Positions 21,408 through 29,006 of a stretch of DNA of 35,056 nucleotides are shown here, piece after piece; the first letter of the stretch is position 1, and every line of letters starts with the position of its first letter. The notes beneath the pieces are model-generated. The model was not told the origin of the DNA. It ran no database searches and saw only the letters and a list, made by a program, of their open reading frames with translations. Source of the stretch: Clostridia bacterium. GTDB taxonomy: Bacteria > Bacillota_A > Clostridia > Christensenellales > Aristaeellaceae. The stretch covers positions 1 to 35,056 of the forward strand of contig JAFRJF010000291.1 in the NCBI GenBank assembly GCA_017432405.1. The letters are read 5' to 3'. Position numbers and translations under genes: made by a program.

Positions 21408-23936
21408 ATGACATTCGATGTAAAGGGCATGACCTGCGCGGCGTGCAGCGCCCATGTGGAGAAGAGCGTGCGCAAGCTGGAGGGCGTCAGCGACGTGGCG
21501 GTGAGCCTGCTGACCAACTCGATGGAGGTCCAGTTCGACCCCGCCGCCGTCACCCCGGACGCCATCTGCAAGGCGGTGGCCTCCGGCGGCTACAGCGCCT
21601 CCCCAAGGGGAGAGGCCGCGACCACCGCGCAAAAGGCTGAAAGGCCAGACCACAGCGCCGAATTGAAGGCCATGCGCAAACGGCTGATCGCCTCCTTCGC
21701 GCTTTTGATCGCGCTGATGTACGTGGCGATGGGCCACATGCTGCACCTGCCGATGCCGGCAGCACTGCACCGGCCCATGTTCAACGGCCTCATACAGCTG
21801 CTGCTGGTGATCCCGGCCATCGTCATCAACCGGGGCTACTTCATCAACGGCTTTAAGGCGCTGTTCCACCTGGCCCCCAACATGAACAGCCTGATCTGCG
21901 TCGGCGCGACGGCGGGCCTGGGCTACAGCCTGGCGGTGCTGCTGGGCGTGGCGCTGAAGCTGGACGCCGGCGAGAGCGTGGCCATGGCGGACTATTACTT
22001 CGACGCCAGCGTGATGATCCCCACGCTGATCTCCGTGGGCAAGTACCTGGAGGCGAAGGCCAAGGGCCGCACCAGCGAGGCCATCTCCCGGCTGGTGGAT
22101 CTGGCGCCCCGGAAGGCCAACGTCATCCGGGACGGCGTTGAAATGGAGATCGACGTAAGCGCTCTGGCCGTGGGCGACGTGGTGATCGTTCGGGAGGGCC
22201 AGACCGTGCCCACCGACGGCGTGATCCTGGAGGGCCACGGCAGCCTGGACCAGTCGATGCTCACCGGCGAGAGCGTGCCCGTGGACCTGTCCGTGGGCGA
22301 CGAGGTGGTGGGCGCCACCGTCAACCGGGGCGGCAGCTTCACCTTCCGGGCCACCAAGGTGGGCGAGGACACGGCGCTTCAGAAGATCGTGCGGCTGGTG
22401 GAGGCGGCGGCGAACTCAAAGGCCCCCATCTCCCGGCTGGCCGACCGGGTCAGCGGCGTGTTCGTGCCGGTGGTGATGGGCATCGCGCTGGTGACGTTCA
22501 TCGTGTGGCTGGCCATCGGCGGCGGCGTGCCCGCGGCGCTGAAGCACGCCATCGCGGTGCTGGTGATCTCCTGCCCCTGCGCGCTGGGCCTGGCGACCCC
22601 CACGGCCATCATGGTGGGCACCGGCAAGGGCGCGGAGCTGGGCATCATGATCCGCTCCGCCGCCTCGCTGGAGATGGCCCATTCCATCGACTGCGTGACC
22701 TTCGACAAGACCGGCACGCTGACCCAGGGCCAGATGCGGCTGACCGGCGTCAACGCCGGCATCGACAGCGCCGAGGCCCTGCGGCTGGCGGCGGCGGTGG
22801 AGAAGCTGAGCACCCATCCCATCGCGGCGGCCATCGTGGCGGCGGCGGGCGGCGAACTGCCCCCGGCCAGCGACTACGAGACCCTCCCCGGCAGGGGCGT
22901 GGCGGCCACCGTCGAGGGCCGGCGCATACAGGTCGGCAAGGCCGGCTGGATGGCCGAGCTGGGCGCGGACACCGCCCCGATGTCGGCCTGGGCCGACGAA
23001 ATGGCGGCCTCCGGCGCGACGGTGATGTTCGCCGCCGAGGATGGCCGGCTGCTGGCGGGCTTCGCGCTGGCGGACACCCTGCGGCCCACCAGCGCCGCCG
23101 CGGTTGCCGACCTGAACCAGCTGGGCGTGCGCACGGTGATGCTCACCGGCGACAACGATCGCGCCGCGAAGGCCATCGGCGGCCAGCTGGGGGTCAGCGA
23201 GGTGCGTGCCCAGCTGCTGCCCCAGGACAAGCAGGACGTGATCGCCGAGGGGCCGTCCCAGGGCACAAAGGTGAGGCGGGTGGGCGACGGCATCAACGAC
23301 GCCCCGGCGCTTGTGAAGGCGGACCTGGGCGCGGCGGTGGGCCAGGGCACCGACGTGGCCATCGAGAGCGCCGACGTGGTGCTGATGCGGGACGACCCCC
23401 GGCTGGCCGCCGGCGTCATCCGGCTGGGCCGGGCGGTGATCCGCAACATCAAGCAGAACCTGTTCTGGGCGTTCTTCTACAACCTGATCGGCATCCCCAT
23501 CGCCGCCGGGGCGCTGACGAAGCTGGGCATCGAGCTGAATCCGATGATTGCCGCCGCCGCCATGAGCATGAGCAGCGTGTGCGTGGTCACCAACGCCCTG
23601 CGCTTGCGCCGCTTCCAGCTGGACCTGCCCGACGCCGGTCCTGCCGCCACGGCGGACGGGGCGCAGCCCGTGGCCTTGGTCCATACCGACCTGCCAACCG
23701 TGGATTCCAATGTCAATAAAACCAATATCAAGGAGGATAATACCATGAAGAAGACCGTGAAGATCGAAGGCATGATGTGCCAGATGTGCGTCAAGCACGT
23801 GAAGACTGCCCTCTCCGCCCTGGACCCCAATGTGGAGGTCTCCCTGGAGAACAAGTGCGCCACCGTCGACGAGAGCGTGGCGGACGACGCGATCGTGGCC
23901 GCCGTGAAAGAGGCAGGGTACGAGGTCGTGGCGTAA
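21408..23936 (+). CDS. copA: Cu(I)-exporting P1B ATPase fused in frame to a CopZ-like domain
   Basis: The 842-residue frame is a P1B-type copper export ATPase. It has an N-terminal heavy-metal domain with GMTCAAC (C10, C13), a CPC ion-path motif (SCPCALGLATP, C389/C391), the phosphorylation loop DKTGTLTQG (D433), the ATP-binding HP motif (STHPIAAAIV) and GDGINDAPALVKADLG. ATPase sequence ends about residue 742 (TNALRLRRFQLDLPDAG). A linker follows, then from residue 780 a complete second metal-binding domain with GMMCQMCVKHV. The linker's DNA contains AAGGAGG and an ATG, so it looks like a former intergenic gap without a stop codon. The full frame would carry a chaperone domain at its C-terminus. 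It follows csoR by 14 bases and is copper induced. Confidence 0.93.
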   Translation: MTFDVKGMTCAACSAHVEKSVRKLEGVSDVAVSLLTNSMEVQFDPAAVTPDAICKAVASGGYSASPRGEAATTAQKAERPDHSAELKAMRKRLIASFALLIALMYVAMGHMLHLPMPAALHRPMFNGLIQLLLVIPAIVINRGYFINGFKALFHLAPNMNSLICVGATAGLGYSLAVLLGVALKLDAGESVAMADYYFDASVMIPTLISVGKYLEAKAKGRTSEAISRLVDLAPRKANVIRDGVEMEIDVSALAVGDVVIVREGQTVPTDGVILEGHGSLDQSMLTGESVPVDLSVGDEVVGATVNRGGSFTFRATKVGEDTALQKIVRLVEAAANSKAPISRLADRVSGVFVPVVMGIALVTFIVWLAIGGGVPAALKHAIAVLVISCPCALGLATPTAIMVGTGKGAELGIMIRSAASLEMAHSIDCVTFDKTGTLTQGQMRLTGVNAGIDSAEALRLAAAVEKLSTHPIAAAIVAAAGGELPPASDYETLPGRGVAATVEGRRIQVGKAGWMAELGADTAPMSAWADEMAASGATVMFAAEDGRLLAGFALADTLRPTSAAAVADLNQLGVRTVMLTGDNDRAAKAIGGQLGVSEVRAQLLPQDKQDVIAEGPSQGTKVRRVGDGINDAPALVKADLGAAVGQGTDVAIESADVVLMRDDPRLAAGVIRLGRAVIRNIKQNLFWAFFYNLIGIPIAAGALTKLGIELNPMIAAAAMSMSSVCVVTNALRLRRFQLDLPDAGPAATADGAQPVALVHTDLPTVDSNVNKTNIKEDNTMKKTVKIEGMMCQMCVKHVKTALSALDPNVEVSLENKCATVDESVADDAIVAAVKEAGYEVVA
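23745..23936 (+). CDS. copZ: CopZ-like copper chaperone from an internal start
   Basis: From ATG 23745, in the same frame as copA, comes a complete 63-residue CopZ-like protein: MKKTVKIEGMMCQMCVKHV, then a standard beta-alpha-beta fold ending EAGYEVVA. The Cu(I) ligands are the two Cys in MCQMC. AAGGAGG (23730-23736) lies eight bases upstream, an ideal ribosome binding site that would have no reason to exist inside a simple fusion. I infer that a free chaperone is made in addition to the fused one. The alternative is that a stop codon at the end of copA was recently lost. Confidence 0.8.
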   Translation: MKKTVKIEGMMCQMCVKHVKTALSALDPNVEVSLENKCATVDESVADDAIVAAVKEAGYEVVA

Positions 23937-23953
23937 ACAGGCACACGCTGAAG

Positions 23954-23988
23954 CATCCCCATGCCCTTCACGGTATGGGGATGTTTTA
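23954..23988 (+). terminator. Terminator of the copper operon
   Basis: CATCCCCAT (23954-23962) pairs with ATGGGGATG (23975-23983), then TTTTACT. It also forms a hairpin on the minus strand, where it could end the toxin transcript. Confidence 0.8.
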
Positions 23989-24016
23989 CTAACAAAGCAA
24001 AAAGGCGGCAAAGCCC

Positions 24017-24046
24017 TTGACAAGCTTGCCGCCAATGCTGTACAAT
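24017..24046 (+). promoter_or_regulatory. Promoter of the antitoxin RNA
   Basis: A perfect TTGACA (24017-24022) and TACAAT (24041-24046) are 18 bases apart. No reading frame follows; the RNA ends at a terminator about 80 bases later. Confidence 0.75.
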
Positions 24047-24052
24047 AGAGTT

Positions 24053-24133
24053 GCAGAGGGAAACACCCCCACCATAGTGGAACCTATGGGAAAGCCGCCT
24101 CCGAGTAATTGCAGTTACCCGGAGGCATTTTTC
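24053..24133 (+). ncRNA. Probable antisense antitoxin RNA of a type I toxin-antitoxin pair
   Basis: The RNA is inferred from its promoter and its terminator: GCCTCCGAGTAA (24097-24108) pairs with TTACCCGGAGGC (24115-24126) with one mismatch, followed by ATTTTTC. A second small hairpin forms around CCATAGTGG (24072-24080). It runs toward the toxin gene and ends two bases before the toxin's stop codon, so it is complementary to the 3' untranslated part of the toxin mRNA. This matches the geometry of RatA/TxpA-type systems. The exact start is an estimate. Confidence 0.7.
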
Positions 24134-24135
24134 AT

Positions 24136-24216
24136 CTAACGCTTAGAGCCGAAGTAAATCGTCAATGCGAGACTTGCAATAGCAATCAGACCGAAGAATA
24201 ATTCGACGTTCGTCAT
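24136..24216 (-). CDS. Hydrophobic 26-residue putative type I toxin
   Basis: The peptide starts MTNVELFFGLIAIASL and continues with more hydrophobic residues to a basic tail GSKR. It is one membrane helix, in the style of the holin-like TxpA/BsrH toxins (MTxxExLxLxIAxxxL...). Such peptides insert in the membrane and arrest the cell unless an antisense RNA blocks their mRNA. The ribosome binding site GGGGGGTGAT is ideal but is paired in a 7-bp hairpin, as is typical of type I toxin mRNAs. A strong promoter lies 63 bases upstream. The gene is below the usual gene-calling size, so it may be unannotated. Family membership is judged by pattern only. Confidence 0.72.
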   Translation of the reverse strand: MTNVELFFGLIAIASLALTIYFGSKR

Positions 24217-24224
24217 ACTATCAC

Positions 24225-24250
24225 CCCCCGCCTTTTGTAATCAGCGGGGG
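24225..24250 (-). promoter_or_regulatory. Hairpin hiding the toxin ribosome binding site
   Basis: On the toxin mRNA, CCCCCGC (24250-24244) pairs with GCGGGGG (24231-24225), which contains the ribosome binding site. Translation would need opening or processing of the 5' end. Confidence 0.65.
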
Positions 24251-24278
24251 CGCTTCCGGGCTATTGTCCAGCACGATG

Positions 24279-24308
24279 ATTATATCATAGAATAGGATCC
24301 ATCGTCAA
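24279..24308 (-). promoter_or_regulatory. Promoter of the toxin mRNA
   Basis: On the minus strand TTGACG (24308-24303) and a perfect TATAAT (24284-24279) are 18 bases apart. It faces the antitoxin RNA promoter. Confidence 0.8.
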
Positions 24309-24403
24309 TAAAACCATTGAATGACTCCGTGGTAAACTACAGATCAGGACTCTAAGCTGTAACAGTCTGGGACTGAACAGATACCCCCCAATAATGGACG
24401 GCA

Positions 24404-24432
24404 TTGCGCTTGCGATCGAAAAATGGTATAAT
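24404..24432 (+). promoter_or_regulatory. Promoter of the zinc-ribbon protein gene
   Basis: TTGCGC (24404-24409) and a perfect TATAAT (24427-24432) are 17 bases apart, with the start codon about 55 bases on. Positions 24309-24403 show nothing recognisable. Confidence 0.7.
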
Positions 24433-24487
24433 GCAAGACGAGATGGAATGATGGTTAGGCCGCCTTTTGGCTGGAGGAGGAAACACC

Positions 24488-25348
24488 ATGGAAAATCGGG
24501 ACAGGTGCCCCCATTGCGGGGCGCTGATACTGTCGAACGAGAAGTTTTGCGGCCAGTGCGGCGCGCCGCTGACGGGCTCCGCCGATACTGCGGGCACTGC
24601 CAACACCGGTGAACAGGCCCCGGCGAACGCCGCCCTCGCCGGCTCCTCCGGCTGGCAGCCGGGGACGCGGCCCCGCACCATCGAACAGCTTCAGGACTTC
24701 TGCGCCTACAACGAGATGCCCCTGGAGCGGATGCGCTTCTTCGTGGGCGAGGATTACAAGGAGGCCCGGGCCTTCGGCATCTACGGTGACAGCGGCCGGT
24801 TCGTGGTCTACAAGAACAGGTCCGACGGCAGCCGGGTCGTGCGCTACGACGGCCCGGACGAGGCCTACGCGGTGGGCGAGCTGTACGACAAGCTGCTGGA
24901 CGAGTGCCACCGGCGGGACATCTGGCCGGACGGCAAACCCGCGGACCTGGAGAAGCGCCGGAAGTCGGAGAAGCGGCGGCGGATCGCCATCGCGGTGGTG
25001 GCCGTGTTGCTGGTTGGCACCCTGGGCTACATCTTTTACCGGATCGGGGCGAAGATGCACGCCTATGACGGCTACTACCGCTTCGAAAGTCCGGGCATCT
25101 ACTACTGCTACGGTGACGACTGGTATTACAGCGACGACAGCGACTGGGTGCGGACGGACGACGTACCCTATGATAATTACGACGACCGGGCCGACTATTA
25201 CATCGGCGACACCTACGACAGCAGCTGGGGCCACAGCGATTTCGAGCAATCCCAGGCCTGGGCGCAGATCCAGGAGGAGAGCCGCACCTCCTCCAGCGAC
25301 TACAGCAGCTGGGATTCCAATGACACCAATTGGGATTCGGACTGGTGA
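24488..25348 (+). CDS. Zinc-ribbon membrane protein of unknown function
   Basis: The 286-residue protein opens with a zinc ribbon, CPHC...CGQC (C7, C10, C21, C24). A globular part (about 60-155) with GEDYKEARAFGIYGDSGRFVVYKN follows, in the style of a small alpha/beta domain, then a basic stretch KRRKSEKRRR and one membrane helix (166-185). The outer tail is rich in Tyr, Asp and Ser (GIYYCYGDDWYYSDDSDW, NDTNWDSDW). The topology is ribbon inside, acidic/aromatic tail outside. The start follows GGAGGAGG (24474-24481). Zinc-ribbon proteins with single helices are common in Clostridia and often unassigned; I do not recognise a specific role. Confidence 0.75.
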   Translation: MENRDRCPHCGALILSNEKFCGQCGAPLTGSADTAGTANTGEQAPANAALAGSSGWQPGTRPRTIEQLQDFCAYNEMPLERMRFFVGEDYKEARAFGIYGDSGRFVVYKNRSDGSRVVRYDGPDEAYAVGELYDKLLDECHRRDIWPDGKPADLEKRRKSEKRRRIAIAVVAVLLVGTLGYIFYRIGAKMHAYDGYYRFESPGIYYCYGDDWYYSDDSDWVRTDDVPYDNYDDRADYYIGDTYDSSWGHSDFEQSQAWAQIQEESRTSSSDYSSWDSNDTNWDSDW

Positions 25349-25358
25349 TCACAACAAA

Positions 25359-25403
25359 ACAGGGACCGGTTCAAAATGGCTTACATTTTGAATCGGTCCC
25401 TGT
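25359..25403. terminator. Bidirectional terminator between convergent genes
   Basis: The arms 25359-25378 (ACAGGGACCGGTTCAAAATG) and 25384-25403 pair over 20 positions with one mismatch. On the minus strand it is followed by TTTTGTTGTG, so it serves the gene at 25416 best, and it also stops transcripts from the zinc-ribbon gene. Confidence 0.8.
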
Positions 25404-25415
25404 CTGTGCGGGGGC

Positions 25416-26123
25416 TTATTCAGCCTTGGCCACGGCGGTGATGTGGGGGTTGGCGCCGTTGTACCAGTACAGGAAGCCCTGCAGGTCCACCACGTCGCCC
25501 ACGTTCAGGGCCTCGACGGCCTTGTAGACGTCGGTGTCCTTGCCGCAGAGGTAGAATTCCACGGTGAACTCGAAGGTCTGGCCGTCCTTGCTGACCTTGA
25601 AGTACAGGTCGTCGGTCTTCTCCTCGGCGTTCTTGTAGGCGAAGGCCGCGCCGCTCTCGTCATAGGCCTCGACGGTCATGCCCTTGAAGGCCACCAGCTG
25701 GTTCATCTTCTCGGCCAGGGCGTCGCTGCCCAGCAGGTCGGTCACGTCCACGGGCTCGGCGATGTAGGCGTCGCCCTCGATGAACTCGAAGCTGGAGACG
25801 TCCACGATCTCCACCTCGCCGGACCACTCGCTCTTGAAGCCGGTGGCGCGGAACTTCGCGCCGGGCACCAGCTTGGCGGCGTCCTCCTCGCTCATGGGCA
25901 CCTCATACAGGAAGTAAGCCCCGTCCGCGTCGGCGGCATAGATGGTCACCTTGCCGTCCCACCAGTCCTGATGAGCCTGCACGCAGGCCTCGATGGTCAC
26001 CTCGTCGTCCACCGCGGTAGCGGCATAGTCGGCATAGGTCATCACAGCGCCCTCGGCCACGGCCAATGCGAGCATCGACAGCGCCAGGGTCAGCGCCAGA
26101 ACGGCAACCAGGATCTTCTTCAT
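25416..26123 (-). CDS. Secreted protein of unknown function with OB-fold-like segment
   Basis: This 235-residue protein has a signal peptide of about 23 residues (AVA|EG) and two beta-rich halves. In the second, VVDLQGFLYWYNGANPHIT is reminiscent of OB-fold proteins such as those related to tRNA-anticodon binding or YgiW/NirD-type folds. The first half has DGKVTIYAADADGAYFLYEVP. I do not recognise the family with certainty. Two ATGs exist; the one at 26123 is chosen because AAGGAGG lies eight bases before it, while the ATG at 26129 is too close. It has its own promoter and a terminator shared with the gene on the other strand. Confidence 0.75.
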   Translation of the reverse strand: MKKILVAVLALTLALSMLALAVAEGAVMTYADYAATAVDDEVTIEACVQAHQDWWDGKVTIYAADADGAYFLYEVPMSEEDAAKLVPGAKFRATGFKSEWSGEVEIVDVSSFEFIEGDAYIAEPVDVTDLLGSDALAEKMNQLVAFKGMTVEAYDESGAAFAYKNAEEKTDDLYFKVSKDGQTFEFTVEFYLCGKDTDVYKAVEALNVGDVVDLQGFLYWYNGANPHITAVAKAE

Positions 26124-26182
26124 TTTCATTTCCTCCTTGATGTAGATGGGCGGGCAGTGCCCGCTGTTAAAAGGACAATTCA

Positions 26183-26210
26183 ATTATACACGTAATTGAA
26201 AATATTGCAA
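26183..26210 (-). promoter_or_regulatory. Promoter of the secreted protein gene
   Basis: On the minus strand TTGCAA (26210-26205) and TATAAT (26188-26183) are 16 bases apart, ahead of a ~55-base leader. The rest of 26211-26363 is AT-rich and shows no gene. Confidence 0.65.
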
Positions 26211-26363
26211 CGGTAAAGTTGGATTTTCAGAATAGGTTTTTTCAATAGCTTGACTGAACGGCGGAGTTTGTGAAACGCATAAGCAAATTGAAGATATAAA
26301 ACGATTTAGAAATCGAAAAAAGATATGAGGGGTAAAAATAGGACAGCAAAACGAAAAAAACAG

Positions 26364-26392
26364 TTGCATCTTATCTGCATGATTGTTATAAT
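26364..26392 (+). promoter_or_regulatory. Promoter of the cas operon
   Basis: TTGCAT (26364-26369) and a perfect TATAAT (26387-26392) are 17 bases apart, about 50 bases before the cas3 start. GGAGAAGGTGA (26430-26440) is the cas3 ribosome binding site. The reading frame is open upstream of the promoter, but this part is not translated. Confidence 0.75.
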
Positions 26393-26444
26393 TGTATTAA
26401 AGCACAAATTAAAAATCAGAGTGTCGAATGGAGAAGGTGATCCA

Positions 26445-29006
26445 ATGGATTATGATCGATGGCTATGGGGAAAATCCGAGCCGTTTTGCAGCTTGAGCCG
26501 GCATATGATGGCTGTCGGCGCATGCGTCATGGAATACCTTGGTGCAGCATCATCCAAGGGAATATTGATGCGCTTGAGTGAGTGGATGGGACTGGACGAG
26601 TATGAAACCATTCATACCTTCGGCTATATTGCTTCCGCTCACGACATCGGCAAGGCAAACCCCGGTTTTCAACCTTATTCGGGCGTAAGAGAAGGGACTT
26701 ATCGTGTTTTGAACTATCGCCATGAACAGTATGGGGCAACGAGATTGAAGACGATGTGGAAAAGTAGGGGCTGGCCTCGGCGTCAAATCAGTCTGTTGAC
26801 TGCTGTGATTCGGGTGCATCACCAGGGAAAGGGAATGGGTTACAGCGAAAAACCCGTTTCAGCAGAGTGGATGGCATTGCAGGACAGTCTCGAGACGAGG
26901 ATGTGGACATTGTTCAAACCGGTTGAAAAACTGCCAGCTTTTGAAAACGCGGATGCGTTGGGTGTTTTGTTGTCTGCCGTGCTGATCCTGTGCGACTGGG
27001 TTGCTTCATCCGAGGGCTTTGGTGCGGAAGCATTGCCGGAGCTGGAGGATGTTGAACTGTTGGGTGCGCTGCGGGTGAGGGCACACCAGGTACTGGGCCA
27101 GTACGGCTTAATTGACGGTGAAGCGTGCGCCTATCCCAGGAAGACTTCGTTTTCGGCGCTGTTTCCCGCAATCCCGATTCATGGCATGAGGCCGCTCCAG
27201 GCGGCTTGCGAAACCGTCGGCGATCGTCCGGCTATGCTGACGATCATAGAAGCGCCGATGGGTGAGGGGAAGACGGAGGCAGCGTTGTATATGGCAGGGA
27301 GGTTGTGTGAAACCTTCGACAAGCGCGGCATTTATATGGCGCTGCCTACGGCAGCCACCAGCAATCAAATGGTCGATCGCGTTCGCCATATGCTGGAGGC
27401 GCACCAGTCCGGCAAGGCACGATTGTTGCACAGCATGGCCTGGTTGATTGACGATCAGTCGCTGCCTGCTGAAGCATTTGAAACAGACGACGCTCCAAGC
27501 GCAGAGGATTGGCTGCGGCCTTTGCGCAGGGGCATGCTGTCGGGAAATGCTGTCGGTACTGTAGACCAGGCCATGGCCGCTGCGCTGAGGATCAAATACG
27601 GTTTTTTGAGATTGGCGGGGCTGGAAAACAAGGTGCTCATCATCGACGAAATTCATGCCTATGACCTGTTTATGAGCACGATCATCGCTCGCTTGTTGGA
27701 ATGGTGCCGCGTCATGCGGATACCCGTCATTCTGCTGTCCGCGACCATGCAGGCTCAACAGAAGAGAAAATATCTTGCTTGCTATGGCATCAGGGATGTA
27801 AAAACAGAGAATGCCTATCCGCTGATCACTCAGGTGTCGGAAGCCAGGCAGGTCCGCGAAACGAAGATTACCAACGTATATATGAGGGGTTCGTTTCGAT
27901 TCATTCCCAGGCCTCTTGGCAGCGATTCGGCTGCTGTGGCGGAATATGCCATCGAGCGGGCTTCCGGCGGAGGGTGCATTTGCGTGATGCTGAACACGGT
28001 TCGGCAGGCGCAAGCGGTTTATCGGGAATTAAAGCGGCGTGGTGAGACACAAGTGATGTTGTTTCATGCGCGTTTCACGGCGAAGCGACGCGCTGAAATT
28101 GAGGAACAGTGCATTAAGGTGTTCGGCAAGGGCGGCGCACGTCCGGAACGGATGATATTGGTGTGTACCCAGGTCGTGGAGCAGAGTTTGGACGTGGACT
28201 TTGATGCCATGATCACCCAACTGGCGCCCATGGATCTGCTGCTACAACGGGCAGGACGCGTTCATCGACATGGGGACAATCGGCGCCCGGCAGGTATGGA
28301 ACGGCCTGAGATAGATGTGATCGTGCCGGAGCCCAGTTCAACAATGGATGTGGACAAGCGCTTCCGACAAATTGGCGGCGTCTACAGGCCGTCCGTCATG
28401 AAGAGCACCGAACAGCTGCTGGGACAGGGCAGGACAGTTTTGGTGCCGGAGGATGTCCGCGTGTGTGTCGAGGAGGCTTACAAAGATATCTCCGATCAGG
28501 AGCCCAATGAGGCGATTCAGGAGATGATGAAGGATATGTACAGCGTCACATCGGCCGAGGGCGTATTACTTGTTTCACCGGAGACGGATGAATTCTTCGC
28601 GGAAACCCCGAGCGTTGCCAACAGCCTGAGCCTGACAGATTCCAATGAGGATACATTTTTGCACAGCGCCAGGACGCGCGAAAACGATAATTCCCAGCGA
28701 TTTGCTTTTTTGCCAAAGGATTTTCCTGAATCTGACGGCAGCCGTCGGTGGTTGAAACAGGTGATGGAATACAGCTGCAGCTGTCCCGTGAAAAAGCATG
28801 CGATGGAGGCGCGGAAAGAAGGAGAAAAATGGAACAAAGGCTTGACAAAGCAACAAGGTGCAGGTATAATAGGAAACAACAAGGGAAAAGGTAATAATAT
28901 AAAAGAGTGTATTCTGCTACGTGAAGGGGGAGATGGCTTATACCATGGTCAGGATTATACCTTTTCGTGTTCGGATGAGTATGGTGTGGAGGAGGTGTCG
29001 GAGTGA
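26445..29006 (+). CDS. cas3: Type I-E Cas3 nuclease-helicase
   Basis: This 853-residue protein has the Cas3 order: an HD nuclease domain at the N-terminus (H20, AHDIGK with H66/D67, VHHQGKG) and an SF2 helicase. The helicase has Walker A APMGEGKTEAAL (K276), DEIHAYD (D401-H404), LLSATM, and motif VI LLQRAGRVHRHGD. The C-terminal part is shorter but ends in ILLREGGDGLYHGQDYTF, resembling other Cas3 tails. It is recruited by Cascade to unwind and shred the target strand. The start at 26445 follows GGAGAAGGTGA. The stop overlaps cas8e by four bases. Its 3' end also contains a consensus promoter at 28842-28870. Confidence 0.95.
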   Translation: MDYDRWLWGKSEPFCSLSRHMMAVGACVMEYLGAASSKGILMRLSEWMGLDEYETIHTFGYIASAHDIGKANPGFQPYSGVREGTYRVLNYRHEQYGATRLKTMWKSRGWPRRQISLLTAVIRVHHQGKGMGYSEKPVSAEWMALQDSLETRMWTLFKPVEKLPAFENADALGVLLSAVLILCDWVASSEGFGAEALPELEDVELLGALRVRAHQVLGQYGLIDGEACAYPRKTSFSALFPAIPIHGMRPLQAACETVGDRPAMLTIIEAPMGEGKTEAALYMAGRLCETFDKRGIYMALPTAATSNQMVDRVRHMLEAHQSGKARLLHSMAWLIDDQSLPAEAFETDDAPSAEDWLRPLRRGMLSGNAVGTVDQAMAAALRIKYGFLRLAGLENKVLIIDEIHAYDLFMSTIIARLLEWCRVMRIPVILLSATMQAQQKRKYLACYGIRDVKTENAYPLITQVSEARQVRETKITNVYMRGSFRFIPRPLGSDSAAVAEYAIERASGGGCICVMLNTVRQAQAVYRELKRRGETQVMLFHARFTAKRRAEIEEQCIKVFGKGGARPERMILVCTQVVEQSLDVDFDAMITQLAPMDLLLQRAGRVHRHGDNRRPAGMERPEIDVIVPEPSSTMDVDKRFRQIGGVYRPSVMKSTEQLLGQGRTVLVPEDVRVCVEEAYKDISDQEPNEAIQEMMKDMYSVTSAEGVLLVSPETDEFFAETPSVANSLSLTDSNEDTFLHSARTRENDNSQRFAFLPKDFPESDGSRRWLKQVMEYSCSCPVKKHAMEARKEGEKWNKGLTKQQGAGIIGNNKGKGNNIKECILLREGGDGLYHGQDYTFSCSDEYGVEEVSE
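28842..28870 (+). promoter_or_regulatory. Consensus promoter inside the 3' end of cas3
   Basis: TTGACA (28842-28847) and TATAAT (28865-28870) are 17 bases apart: a full consensus match in the sense direction, 133 bases before the cas8e start. The TTATACC repeat in the following stretch (28938 and 28954) could be a control site. It would express Cascade and the adaptation genes without Cas3. Confidence 0.75.

Noticed and set aside
21590..21640. CCTCCCCAAGGGGAGAGG in copA as another in-frame repeat insertion
   Set aside because: It falls in the variable linker after the metal-binding domain and shares no unit with the other repeats, so chance is as likely.
26209..26216. AACGGTAA near the cas promoter as a target of the operon spacer-like sequence
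   Set aside because: Eight bases is near the chance level and the match is not next to a recognisable PAM or in the seed position.
26325..26444. N-terminal extension of Cas3
   Set aside because: It would lie upstream of the cas promoter at 26364-26392, and the strong ribosome binding site serves the ATG at 26445.
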